A stretch of 51,584 nucleotides of DNA from assembly GCA_020073365.1 (NCBI GenBank), contig JAIQFL010000025.1:1-51584 (forward strand). Reading direction: 5' to 3'. Each line of letters begins with the position of its first letter. Within the stretch, counting starts at the first letter, position 1. A program made the position numbers and the translations under genes. Under the pieces are notes generated by a model, which did no database searches, was not told the origin of the DNA, and saw nothing but the letters and a program-made list of their open reading frames with translations. This document shows positions 36,901-43,465 of the stretch, one piece after another. Source of the DNA: Terriglobia bacterium (GTDB lineage: Bacteria > Acidobacteriota > Terriglobia > Bryobacterales > Bryobacteraceae).

Positions 36901-38093
36901 TCACAGTCAAATCGCTTGCGCAGGTTACAGGCGGTGCGCTGTTCCTCGGCCCCAATCTGACTGCTGGGTCGGCGCCGAACACCTTGAGGTGGAATTCGAA
37001 TGGGGTGGGGGGTTCCTTCAACTTCAACGGTGGAATCACCGGGTTGGGGAATAACGTCGTACTACCCGCAAGTCCGCCGTTCGCGGCCGGTCCGGTTCAG
37101 GTTAACTCGGATATGCAGACCTTTGCGATCTGCGCGAATACTGACCCTGTAGGAAACGTCTCGGGCACCTTCAGCTCCAGCGTAACCATCGGTTTGGGGC
37201 CTGGCGCGATCAACATTCCGGTCAACATGGTGATTTCGACCGGCACGGTTACGCCGCCGCCTGCGCCGAAGTTCTCGCAGATCGGCATATTCCGTCCGTC
37301 AACACCGGTTGGCGCTGCGCAGGGCGTGTTCGCGCTCGACGCAAACGGCAACAACGCCTTCGACTTGCCAGCCGACAAGCTTCGGTTCTTCGGCCTGGCT
37401 GGCGATATCCCGGTAGCCGGAGACTGGGATGGGAGCGGTGTAGTTCGCATCGGCGTCTTCCGTCCGTCCAATGGCCATTGGTACCTCGATATGAACAACA
37501 ACGGCCAGTGGGATGGTTCCGGACCCGGATTAGACTTGGACGTCGCGTATGGCCTTCCGTCGCCGGCGGGGACTTGTGTCCCAAGTACGGCCGCGGGGTT
37601 GGCAGCGTGCACGGATATCCCGGTCGTCGGTGATTGGGGTGGCACTGGCACGACCAGGTTGGGGGTCTTCCGCTCAGCCTCAGGCCAATGGTTCCTCGAT
37701 AACCAAAACCCGTTGGCTGCGGGGCCGCATACCTCGTTTGCCACCTTCGTCTATGGCCAACCCGGCGATCTTCCGGTCGTCGCCAACTGGTCCGGCACAG
37801 GCACTGCGGATCAGATCGGCGTCTACCGGCAAGGAACCTGGTTCGTAGACAGCAACGGCGATGGCATCTACCAAACCACGGATGCCACCTTTAACTTCGG
37901 GTCTGCCGGCGATATCCCGGTGACCGGAAAATGGAATGGAACCGCCACCAAGAAGATCGGGGTCTTCAGTGCTAATGGCCAGTGGTTCCTGGACCTTAAC
38001 GGAGACCGCGCCTTCAACCCGGCGTTCGACATAGTGGCGAACTTCGGTCTGCCAGGCGATCTGCCTGTGGTTGGAGGTCCCTGGTCCAATTAA
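30933..38093 (+). CDS. Giant secreted protein with DUF7948-like domain and C-terminal propeller module
   Basis: The protein is about 2386 residues. ATG 30933 has GGAAAGGA nine bases upstream; the ATG at 30924 is too close to it. A signal segment (WPVGLLAAVLVVGVSAAA) precedes a DUF7948-type domain (about 45-260): PLSFELNRGQTDAKAKFLTR, then NYFVGDRSTWLKGVPNYGQV and VYSGVDMVYHSDQRQLEYDF. SBBP-like units follow (DDAARAVAMDNQGNVYIAGY). The middle is long, Pro/Gly/Thr-rich and strand-forming with several Cys pairs, probably stacked immunoglobulin-like domains. Residues from about 2114 on form the five-repeat propeller module shared with two other proteins. A strong terminator follows. It is likely a cell-surface or secreted adhesin; the function is unknown. 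Confidence 0.85.
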   Translation: MVKLFEKAKRSPGRRWPVGLLAAVLVVGVSAAADSKKATAEKKSPSAPSVKASPMAKLKSTLMDVPLSFELNRGQTDAKAKFLTRAQGFNVFLTPSETVIHGRNGDVLRMKLQNANQSPKIVGEDRQQKITNYFVGDRSTWLKGVPNYGQVRYQSVYSGVDMVYHSDQRQLEYDFVVKPGADPSQIRVAFEGASKIRITELGDLELKSAAGTSVNHKPVVYQTIDGRRKVVNGEFALANNLVGFKIGEYDHTQPLVIDPTLQVLSFFGGASNDEAAGIATSAVQATLTPATVVFVGRAQSLTLPSGTGTAAKPSGGISWDAFATGLNTSAANAGLPAASGTAILWTTYFGGNLDDAARAVAMDNQGNVYIAGYTNSNNFNGDVTHGQASTYDAFVAKASATSGAISAFKLYGGPGVDQATSIALDYSTFSKLANPQAIINPAADTRVAPNVLIGGSTSGQIGSVGSPADAVGKFPDGSQTAFNTPQNGTPGTTDGFVAIFDNTLALLHATYIGGGGNDQVNGVAADIWGNIYATGFATPNVAAVTAPGALPSFFPVVNGIGVTPGTNDFHSGNAAQSSTWDASRNPQGSATAFAAKWACTTGTPFPIGVPSPAPQIPACGGTNNLKTLSNSALFGGSALGNTFINPEQRALGLPGITESGLGIAVDQGGWGQQGVTSVTNFFDATGFPDIVPANEGNGNCNPNATGFLNQFNAQKCAVSSTRGTQPTPNGNGLPPGNNNSTDVGGFQPGLSGPHVYIVGTTASRDFANSLVNASCTAFPFTSNGGNPGNQDVPALCNIPQVWGSVVVPPAVLPTPVCDPVRFCSPNAPQADIRVKLVNGNTSNSGQTQGWLVSLQFPAVTQVVVQPPLTTAPQLVTTLNPPTIPNYIVLQPPTCPQQDAGTGAAPVACQAGGANLDFTAASPPPAANFGCTNAGGVSCPAAFIGSWNAVAVDSDQQVYVVGQVGLPAITVPVPPAPGQPAATFGQGPPTRLALEIERISPYSGTAAGGNGFFAPLCDGGNGQIPCAFPEPIFPTSTLATTSSFVVDSATTGSVYGQILPGAPPSPDPNQPGGVGNGIAVNALREAFFVGTTTSTPAPAGAAGTQAFATVNITAGAVVVGVCPGGAVGGPACTATQTGGTGYSNVVANAPAVTITGFTGCTTTPGPWTAVVTAGVVTAINPASSGAGCTASAITVTIAAPPPAGAAAFSLVHSPIATGIAPVPATILGLGAGTANASKAPATEDVLYGAIQFYDAIATPTAVNFTANINDPTSVFGPNSVITDPNTMGANAHAFITYTNWEQQVLNIPPGCTVTPLLIARNVTAGSPGQPGGGNFLNVVQQGTTAVFDVTVNPNAVTVPGVISALLVFIKNSAIGGPNSCTGAGQQPLDSWDPVPVTLTVSSSLNLSAENGISFVITSKVASGVVDQFFAGGQQLVANQFINAGVDVSTASSNGPINFTAQIVPGQNWAGNVTNAVFLPTPTDIIYEATGPNQGGPTRVNVGINTQQLAGLPEGRYTAYIVFAASPETPALPTSGSTACSAATTPPGSGTTSPACIPIDITITPNQLANAAVLVFGSGTAPKRTQVPILNSSATPYNFTAAYQPTPVFGTALPAANVFFVGTASTLTPATFGATVGGTVPPNNGLFSLPILIDPAGLPTGVYSGQILLNSPGNAPTAQTTVPIYVYVGPHTGEDAPFGGGLGLMLPVNLPPIGTGGSQGAAPGTPGSYPITLSVPSGVGPNGLNQIPNPTLIQVTGLNNNITNTFGVMAPVVSANLTSFVTFSNPGSGFVGTPAVPGGANPAACGLANGQGTWAQLSSLPGGPLGPTCAWSLWVNAIGLNSTDTSAMAACGGGLGISGTISFSANTAGIPASSPFATLVVPLTVCVTDQPSLTLGTPNTYPNPTFGPQATFINGVSQPVAQPSNLVPGFQQSVVDTVLATSTGSTLGSTASPINLLTLAGSSQDVCKILDIRTNGGVVNGVTIAPTGVQWLTVKSLAQVTGGALFLGPNLTAGSAPNTLRWNSNGVGGSFNFNGGITGLGNNVVLPASPPFAAGPVQVNSDMQTFAICANTDPVGNVSGTFSSSVTIGLGPGAINIPVNMVISTGTVTPPPAPKFSQIGIFRPSTPVGAAQGVFALDANGNNAFDLPADKLRFFGLAGDIPVAGDWDGSGVVRIGVFRPSNGHWYLDMNNNGQWDGSGPGLDLDVAYGLPSPAGTCVPSTAAGLAACTDIPVVGDWGGTGTTRLGVFRSASGQWFLDNQNPLAAGPHTSFATFVYGQPGDLPVVANWSGTGTADQIGVYRQGTWFVDSNGDGIYQTTDATFNFGSAGDIPVTGKWNGTATKKIGVFSANGQWFLDLNGDRAFNPAFDIVANFGLPGDLPVVGGPWSN
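34228..34545 (+). other. GxGY/AGVVTAI repeat-like segment inside the giant protein
   Basis: This stretch encodes about 105 residues reading ATVNITAGAVV, TGGTGYSNVV, PAVTITGFTG, WTAVVTAGVVTAINPAS and SAITVTIAAPPP. This pattern (GxGY, PxVTITG, AxVxxGxVTAI) is seen in phage and adhesin beta-solenoid-like repeats. It differs in style from its surroundings and may be an inserted module. Confidence 0.45.
37272..38090 (+). repeat. Five-repeat propeller module, copy in the giant protein
   Basis: This stretch encodes 273 residues with five units: IGIFR, IGVFR, LGVFR, IGVYR and IGVF strands, each with a WxLD turn and a closing GDIPVAGDW-type strand. Unit 2 and unit 3 contain extra residues, including a Cys pair. 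It is the longest of the three copies. Confidence 0.78.
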
Positions 38094-38115
38094 CTCTGTC
38101 AGCATTTTGGCAACT

Positions 38116-38155
38116 TTGGGCTCCACTCCCCAACCGGGGTGGAGCCCAATTTTTT
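38116..38155 (+). terminator. Rho-independent terminator of the giant protein gene
   Basis: TTGGGCTCCAC and GTGGAGCCCAA form 11 perfect pairs with further C/G pairs near an AACC loop, followed by six T. It starts about 20 bases after the stop codon at 38093. Confidence 0.9.
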
Positions 38156-38159
38156 GTGC

Positions 38160-38195
38160 AGGAGCACAGGGGGGACAGGGGGGACAGGGGGGAAG
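38160..38195 (+). repeat. G-rich tract of three 9-base units
   Basis: After the terminator, GGGGGGACA occurs twice and a third GGGGGG follows, with an extra GG just upstream. The tract could form a G-quadruplex. It lies about 130 bases before the GT2 gene. Confidence 0.6.
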
Positions 38196-38319
38196 AGACA
38201 TGCCGTACTCCAAACTGATGAGGTATACTTGAGGTTTCGTTTTCGGCATTCAGAGTGTTTTTTCGTCACCGGGGAGGTAGCGTCCCTGGATGTGAGGGCG
38301 GGTTCATCTGGGGCTCTTT

Positions 38320-39369
38320 GTGAGAATGGACTTTAGAACTGACCGCATGGCCCCGAGTACCTCCAACGTTCACCGGCGCCCGCTGCCGTACCTGCTTTCG
38401 ATAGTCATCCCTCTCTACAATGAAGAACCGGTCATTTCGCTGCTGCAGGCTGGTATTGAATCGCTGATCCCAAAAATCCCGTGTGCCGTGGAAGTGGTGC
38501 TGGTGGATGATGGCAGCCGGGATGGGACGTTTTTCATGCTCTCTCAATGGGCCTCAGAAAATGCCGGGGTGAAGGTTTTGGCCCTTTCTAGAAATTTCGG
38601 CCACCAGAATGCGGCCACAGCGGGCCTCGACTACGCGTCCGGTGAGGCCGTTGTCCTGATGGACGCCGACCTGCAGGACCCGCCGGAACTGATTCTCCCG
38701 ATGCTGGAGAGATACTGCGACGGCTACGATGTGGTGTATGCCCAGCGCATCGCGCGCGAAGGCGAAGGTCCTCTCAAAAGAGTCACGGCGTGGGCGTTTT
38801 ATCGCCTCATGCGCCTTCTGATTCATCGGGACCTTCCGGTCGACGTCGGGGACTATCGTTTGCTGTCGCGTCCCTGTTTGAACGCGCTGCGCCAACTGCG
38901 CGAAACCCATCGTTTCCTGCGCGGCATGGTGGCGTGGGTCGGCTTCCCACAAACGGCCGTCCAGTTCCGGAGGCCTCAGAGGGCTGCCGGCCATACGAAG
39001 TACCCCTTTCGCAAGATGCTGGGTTTTGCCTCCAATGCCGCTCTCTCGTTCTCGGCTTTTCCGCTCAAGGTCCTGTTCGTGGCCGGCTTCGTCATGGCGG
39101 CTGCGGGCTTCGCTTACGGGTTATACGCCATCTGCCGGGTTCTGCTGGGGTTGTACGTGGTGCCAGGCTGGACATCGCTAATAGTTGCGCAGTGCATTAC
39201 AGGAGGCAGTATTCTCATGGGCCTGGGAATGGTCGGTTCCTACGTAGCGAGGATCTTTGAGGAGGTCAAGGCGAGGCCGCTGTATATTGTCGCCAGGTCG
39301 ATCAACATCGCCACCGCACAGACTGAGCCACAGGCCGTGATGGCGATTCCGGACACCGAGGCTCGATGA
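38320..39369 (+). CDS. GT2 glycosyltransferase, polyprenyl-phosphate type (DPM/GtrB-like)
   Basis: A 349-residue membrane-bound enzyme. The GT-A domain (about 25-240) shows LSIVIPLYNEEPVISLLQAG, VVLVDDGSRDGTFFML and VVLMDADLQDPPELI, then a QRAAGHTKYPFRKM segment typical of DPM-type enzymes. Two C-terminal transmembrane helices follow (about 246-310). Such enzymes move a sugar from a nucleotide donor to undecaprenyl phosphate, for later use by polytopic glycosyltransferases such as those downstream. GTG 38320 is in frame with ATG 38326 and ATG 38347; the true start may be one of these. The stop overlaps the next gene (ATGA). Confidence 0.88.
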   Translation: MRMDFRTDRMAPSTSNVHRRPLPYLLSIVIPLYNEEPVISLLQAGIESLIPKIPCAVEVVLVDDGSRDGTFFMLSQWASENAGVKVLALSRNFGHQNAATAGLDYASGEAVVLMDADLQDPPELILPMLERYCDGYDVVYAQRIAREGEGPLKRVTAWAFYRLMRLLIHRDLPVDVGDYRLLSRPCLNALRQLRETHRFLRGMVAWVGFPQTAVQFRRPQRAAGHTKYPFRKMLGFASNAALSFSAFPLKVLFVAGFVMAAAGFAYGLYAICRVLLGLYVVPGWTSLIVAQCITGGSILMGLGMVGSYVARIFEEVKARPLYIVARSINIATAQTEPQAVMAIPDTEAR

Positions 39370-40226
39370 GCACCCCAGAGATGCCCGCTTCTGAGTCGTA
39401 CGATCCACGCATTCTTGAGAGGGAGAAGCGGTTCCACGATCGCTGGGCGCTGGACACGCCACTCGAACAGATCCCGGTCTTGGAGTTCTTCGAGTCTCCG
39501 GTCGCTTTGGAGAACCGGTTCATCATACAGCAGCTCGGCCCGCTGGCAGGCAAGAAGCTGCTGGACCTGGGAGTGGGATGGGGCGAGTCCGCCGTATATC
39601 TTGCGAGAATGGGCGCGGAAGTCACCGCGGTGGATGTATCGCCCGAAATGGTGGACCTGACGCTACGGCTGGGTCGGCGATACGGTGTCACCATCAAAGG
39701 CGTCGTGTCCGGCGGCGAGGATCTGCCCGTCGAATCCAATACCTACGATTTTGTGTACTCCGCCAATACCCTGCATCATGTATCGGACCGGAAACGGTTT
39801 TTCGAGCAGATCCATCGCGTCCTCAAACCGGGAGGAAAGTTCTTCACCATCGATCCGCTGGTCTACAATCCGATCATCGGTGTATACCGGCGGATGGCCA
39901 CGGAGGTTCGAACGGTCGATGAAAGCCCGGTGAGCTTTGGAATGCTGCGCCTGGCACGCCGGTACTTCGTGAACGTGCGGCACCGTGAATTCTGGGTCGC
40001 GAGTCTGGCTTTGTTCCTCAAGTACTATCTGATCGATGGCGTCCATCCCAACGCGGATCGGTACTGGAAGCGTATACATAAGGAGCCGGCTGCCGCCTTA
40101 TGGTGGTGGTATCCGCTGCGAAGCTTGGATACGGTGCTTTCGCGGATTCCACTGATTCGGGCGCTGGCCTGGAATATGGTGATATTTGGCGAAAAAGGAG
40201 CCGCAGAAGGAGCCGCAGATCTGTGA
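39366..40226 (+). CDS. Class I SAM-dependent methyltransferase
   Basis: A 286-residue methyltransferase. Motif I is KLLDLGVGWGESAVYLARMG, motif II VTAVDVSPEMVDL, motif IV YDFVYSANTLHHVS, and then VLKPGGKFFTIDPL. A C-terminal helical part with aromatic residues (FVNVRHREFWVASLALFLKY) may hold the substrate or sit at the membrane. The start overlaps the GT2 gene and the stop overlaps the next gene (GTGA), so three genes are coupled. It probably methylates a sugar or lipid-linked intermediate. Confidence 0.82.
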   Translation: MSTPEMPASESYDPRILEREKRFHDRWALDTPLEQIPVLEFFESPVALENRFIIQQLGPLAGKKLLDLGVGWGESAVYLARMGAEVTAVDVSPEMVDLTLRLGRRYGVTIKGVVSGGEDLPVESNTYDFVYSANTLHHVSDRKRFFEQIHRVLKPGGKFFTIDPLVYNPIIGVYRRMATEVRTVDESPVSFGMLRLARRYFVNVRHREFWVASLALFLKYYLIDGVHPNADRYWKRIHKEPAAALWWWYPLRSLDTVLSRIPLIRALAWNMVIFGEKGAAEGAADL

Positions 40227-43200
40227 GCGATCTGTATGGGGAGGAATATTACCGCTGCCATTGCGGCCCCATGCCTCTTGAGCGCACGCCGCCATGGCTG
40301 GAGCGGGCGGGCGCGATCGCCGATCACATCATACGAAGCCTGAAACCCCGCCGGGTACTGGATGCAGGATGCGCGATTGGGCTACTGGTGGAATCGCTTT
40401 GGGACAGGGGGGTCGAGGCCAGCGGGATCGACATATCGCCGTATGCCACCTCCAGGGTCCGGCCGGATCTTCAAAAGTACTGCAGCGTAGGCTCGATCAG
40501 TGCTCCCCTCACGGGACACTTCGATCTGGTCACCTGCATTGAGGTGCTGGAACATCTCGAAGAGACCGATGCCCTGAAGGCCATTGAGAACCTGGCTGGT
40601 GCCACGGAAACGATCCTGTTCTCCTCGGACCCCTACGATTTCGTCGAGCCCACGCACATCAATGTCCGGCCGATCCTGTATTGGCTGCGCACATTCGCGG
40701 CGGTTCAATTCCATCCCGATCTGACTTACGACGCCGGCTTCGTTGCTCCTCATGCCATCCTTTTCCGCAAGTCTGCCGAAGTGACATCGGAGCGCGAGGA
40801 TGTTCTGCAAGCATACACGGAGCTGATTCGTCATAAGATCATTGTTGCGAACACGACGCGGCAATGTGCGGAGCTCACCAGGACGGTTGAGACCCTGACG
40901 GCTTCACGAAACACTCTGCAAAGCGAATTGGAACAGCGGCGTGGGGCGCTGGAAGAACTGCGCTCTTGTGTGGGCGGGGAACTGCAAACATTACGCGCCG
41001 ATCTCCGGCAAGTGGGAGAGAATCTCCACCAACTAACGGAATACTGTGCGAGGCAAGAGGCGGAGTCGGCCGCCCTCAGGGAAAAGGCGACGAGGCAAGA
41101 CGAGGAGTTGGCCGGCCTGACGAAACAGTTTGAGCAGGGTGCAAACTTTACCATCCTGATGGACCAGTTGGCGAAGCAGGGCGCGGAACGGTCCAACCTG
41201 GCTGATCTGAACGGGCACTACGAGAAGCGCATGACCGGGTTGACGGCAGCCCTCGATCGCATGCAATCGGCCATGCACACCCACATGCAACAGCTAACAG
41301 TCATCGACCGGCGGGTTCAGGCAATTTACGAAAGCCGCATCTGGCGCACTCTGACGGCCGGCGGCAGGATGCTCCTCGCCGCGGCGCGCCCGTTCGAAAA
41401 ACGCCCCGAGTCGTTGCAGGCACTGGCGCCCGCGACCTCGGGGGAAGACGCGCCCGAAACTTTTCACACCTGCTTTGACGAGCCTTTTAATGGTACTGCT
41501 ATTTCGCGCCAAACCCGAAACCTGATCCACGGGTGGGCCATCGCCGAGAGTGGCGTGCGGACTCTCGAATTGCTCCTGGACGGAACCATTAGCGTCCCCG
41601 CCGAATACGGGAGGCGAAGACCTGACGTACTGGCCGCATTTCCCGCATATGCGCACGCCGCTACTTCGGGCTTTACCGCCACGCTGGACACATCCTCCCT
41701 GGCCGATGGTCCCCATTCCTTGTTGCTCAAGCTTCACACCAACCGTGGCAATGTGCTGGCCGGGAGGCAGGATTTCACGCTGAATTCACAGAGCCCCTAC
41801 GAGATCTGGATCGCGCGGAACACTCCTTCGACTGCCGCTCTCGCAAAAATGAGGGAGGACGCCCGCACTCTCGCCTATCGGCCTGTCATCAGCATCGTGA
41901 CTCCCCTCTACCGGACGCCTCTGAAATTCCTGGACGCCTGCATTCAATCGGTCTTCGACCAGATCTATCAGAACTGGCAGCTTTGCATTGTCGACGATGG
42001 ATCGGCCGATCCCGCTCTTACCCGCAGGGCCGAAGAGTTCCAACGGCGCGACCCGCGTGTGACATTCCGCTCTCTCCCCACCAATTGCGGCATCTCGGGC
42101 GCAACGAACGAGTGTCTCGCGCTCGCCGCCGGCGAGTTCGTCGCCTTTCTGGATCATGACGACGCGCTATCGAACACGGCGCTGTATGAGGTGGCAAAGC
42201 GCCTGAATCTCGAGCCCGAGATCGACGTATTGTACTCCGATGAAGACAAGATCACCACCGACAACCGTCCCTATGATTACTTTTTCAAGCCGGACTGGTC
42301 GCCTGAACTTTTCTTATCGACCAATTACATCTGCCACTTTCTGGTGGTTCGGCGGCGGCTGATTGAGCAAGTTGGTGGACTTCGGCCCGGATTCGAAGGA
42401 AGCCAGGATTATGACCTGATGCTGCGCGTGGTGGAGCAGACCAGCAGGATCCGCCGCATACCGAAGGTCCTCTACCATTGGCGCAGCCATCCTCAATCGA
42501 CCGCTTCGGCCACGGACCAGAAGCCAACGGCATCGTGTGCCGGCTACAAGGCTCTGGTCGAGCACCTCGAACGCCTCCGTGAGGATGCCGCCGTAGTTGA
42601 GTTGAGCCCGGGCCGATATCGCGTCCAGTACCGCCTGTTGGGGAACCCGGAAATCCGTATTGTTATCCCCACGGGCGGCAACCGGCTGCTCAAGGAGGCG
42701 GTCCGTTCGGCATTGGAGAAGAGCACATATCGCAATTACTCCATTGTCGTTGTGGATAATACACGCGACGGCGGCGTTCCGCGTCTGCTCGCCGACGAAC
42801 TTCAGCGAGGCGATCGGGTCGCTGTTTTGGACCGGGTGGGCCAGCCATTCAACTTCAGCGCTCTTTGCAATTCCGGAGCCCGAGGTTTCAAGGGCGATTA
42901 CCTGCTGTTCCTCAACGATGACACCACAGTAGTCAGCCCCGACTGGCTGGAAGCTCTATTGGAACACGCCCAACACGCCTCAGTAGGCGCGGTTGGAGGG
43001 TTGCTCTTGTTTCCGGACCTGAGAATCCAGCATGCCGGTGTGCTCCTCGGCGTTTACGGCACCGGCGGGCATGCGTTTCGGCTGCTGGATTCGCGCCAGC
43101 ATCATTATTTCATGTTTCCGGAGCTGACACGGAACTGCTCCGCTGTCACAGGCGCCTGTTTGATGACCCGGCGCCAAAGCTTTGAGGAGGTCGGCGGGTT

Positions 43201-43465
43201 CGACGAACAGAATCTTCCGACCTGCTTCCAGGATGTGGACTATTGTTTGAAACTGGTCGAAAAGGGATATCGGATCGTCTATACGCCCCATGCAAGGCTT
43301 CTGCATTACGAAAGTGCCACCAAGAGCTCGGTGGCAGAGGGTAACGAGATCGAATACATGCGAGACAGATGGAAGCATTACATTTCTGACGACCCCTATT
43401 ACAACCCCAATCTTTCCAGGCGTCGCGAAGATTACAGTTTGAATTTTGAAGGGCCAATCCAATGA
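40223..43465 (+). CDS. Methyltransferase/coiled-coil/beta-domain/GT2/GT2 fusion protein
   Basis: A 1080-residue protein starting at GTG 40223, which overlaps the previous stop as GTGA. The domain order is: methyltransferase (about 45-190, VLDAGCAIGLLVESLW), coiled coil with many E/Q/L heptads (about 205-375), beta-sandwich-like domain (about 420-525, LIHGWAIAESGVRTLELLLD), GT2 (about 553-780, CIVDDGS, FLDHDDALS) and GT2 (about 810-1060, FNFSALCNSGARGFKGDYLL, FLNDDTTVVSPDW). It resembles O-antigen chain polymerising and terminating enzymes in which a coiled coil acts as a length ruler, but this is an inference from architecture. The frame further upstream (to 40100) lies inside the previous gene. 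Confidence 0.85.
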   Translation: MSDLYGEEYYRCHCGPMPLERTPPWLERAGAIADHIIRSLKPRRVLDAGCAIGLLVESLWDRGVEASGIDISPYATSRVRPDLQKYCSVGSISAPLTGHFDLVTCIEVLEHLEETDALKAIENLAGATETILFSSDPYDFVEPTHINVRPILYWLRTFAAVQFHPDLTYDAGFVAPHAILFRKSAEVTSEREDVLQAYTELIRHKIIVANTTRQCAELTRTVETLTASRNTLQSELEQRRGALEELRSCVGGELQTLRADLRQVGENLHQLTEYCARQEAESAALREKATRQDEELAGLTKQFEQGANFTILMDQLAKQGAERSNLADLNGHYEKRMTGLTAALDRMQSAMHTHMQQLTVIDRRVQAIYESRIWRTLTAGGRMLLAAARPFEKRPESLQALAPATSGEDAPETFHTCFDEPFNGTAISRQTRNLIHGWAIAESGVRTLELLLDGTISVPAEYGRRRPDVLAAFPAYAHAATSGFTATLDTSSLADGPHSLLLKLHTNRGNVLAGRQDFTLNSQSPYEIWIARNTPSTAALAKMREDARTLAYRPVISIVTPLYRTPLKFLDACIQSVFDQIYQNWQLCIVDDGSADPALTRRAEEFQRRDPRVTFRSLPTNCGISGATNECLALAAGEFVAFLDHDDALSNTALYEVAKRLNLEPEIDVLYSDEDKITTDNRPYDYFFKPDWSPELFLSTNYICHFLVVRRRLIEQVGGLRPGFEGSQDYDLMLRVVEQTSRIRRIPKVLYHWRSHPQSTASATDQKPTASCAGYKALVEHLERLREDAAVVELSPGRYRVQYRLLGNPEIRIVIPTGGNRLLKEAVRSALEKSTYRNYSIVVVDNTRDGGVPRLLADELQRGDRVAVLDRVGQPFNFSALCNSGARGFKGDYLLFLNDDTTVVSPDWLEALLEHAQHASVGAVGGLLLFPDLRIQHAGVLLGVYGTGGHAFRLLDSRQHHYFMFPELTRNCSAVTGACLMTRRQSFEEVGGFDEQNLPTCFQDVDYCLKLVEKGYRIVYTPHARLLHYESATKSSVAEGNEIEYMRDRWKHYISDDPYYNPNLSRRREDYSLNFEGPIQ

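Noticed and set aside
31020..37744. Many long minus-strand frames opposite the giant gene
   Set aside because: They are shadows of the biased codon use of the giant gene, and none has a recognisable domain.
40100..40222. Upstream extension of the 1080-residue enzyme
   Set aside because: It lies entirely inside the preceding methyltransferase gene; the GTGA overlap at 40223 is the normal coupled start.
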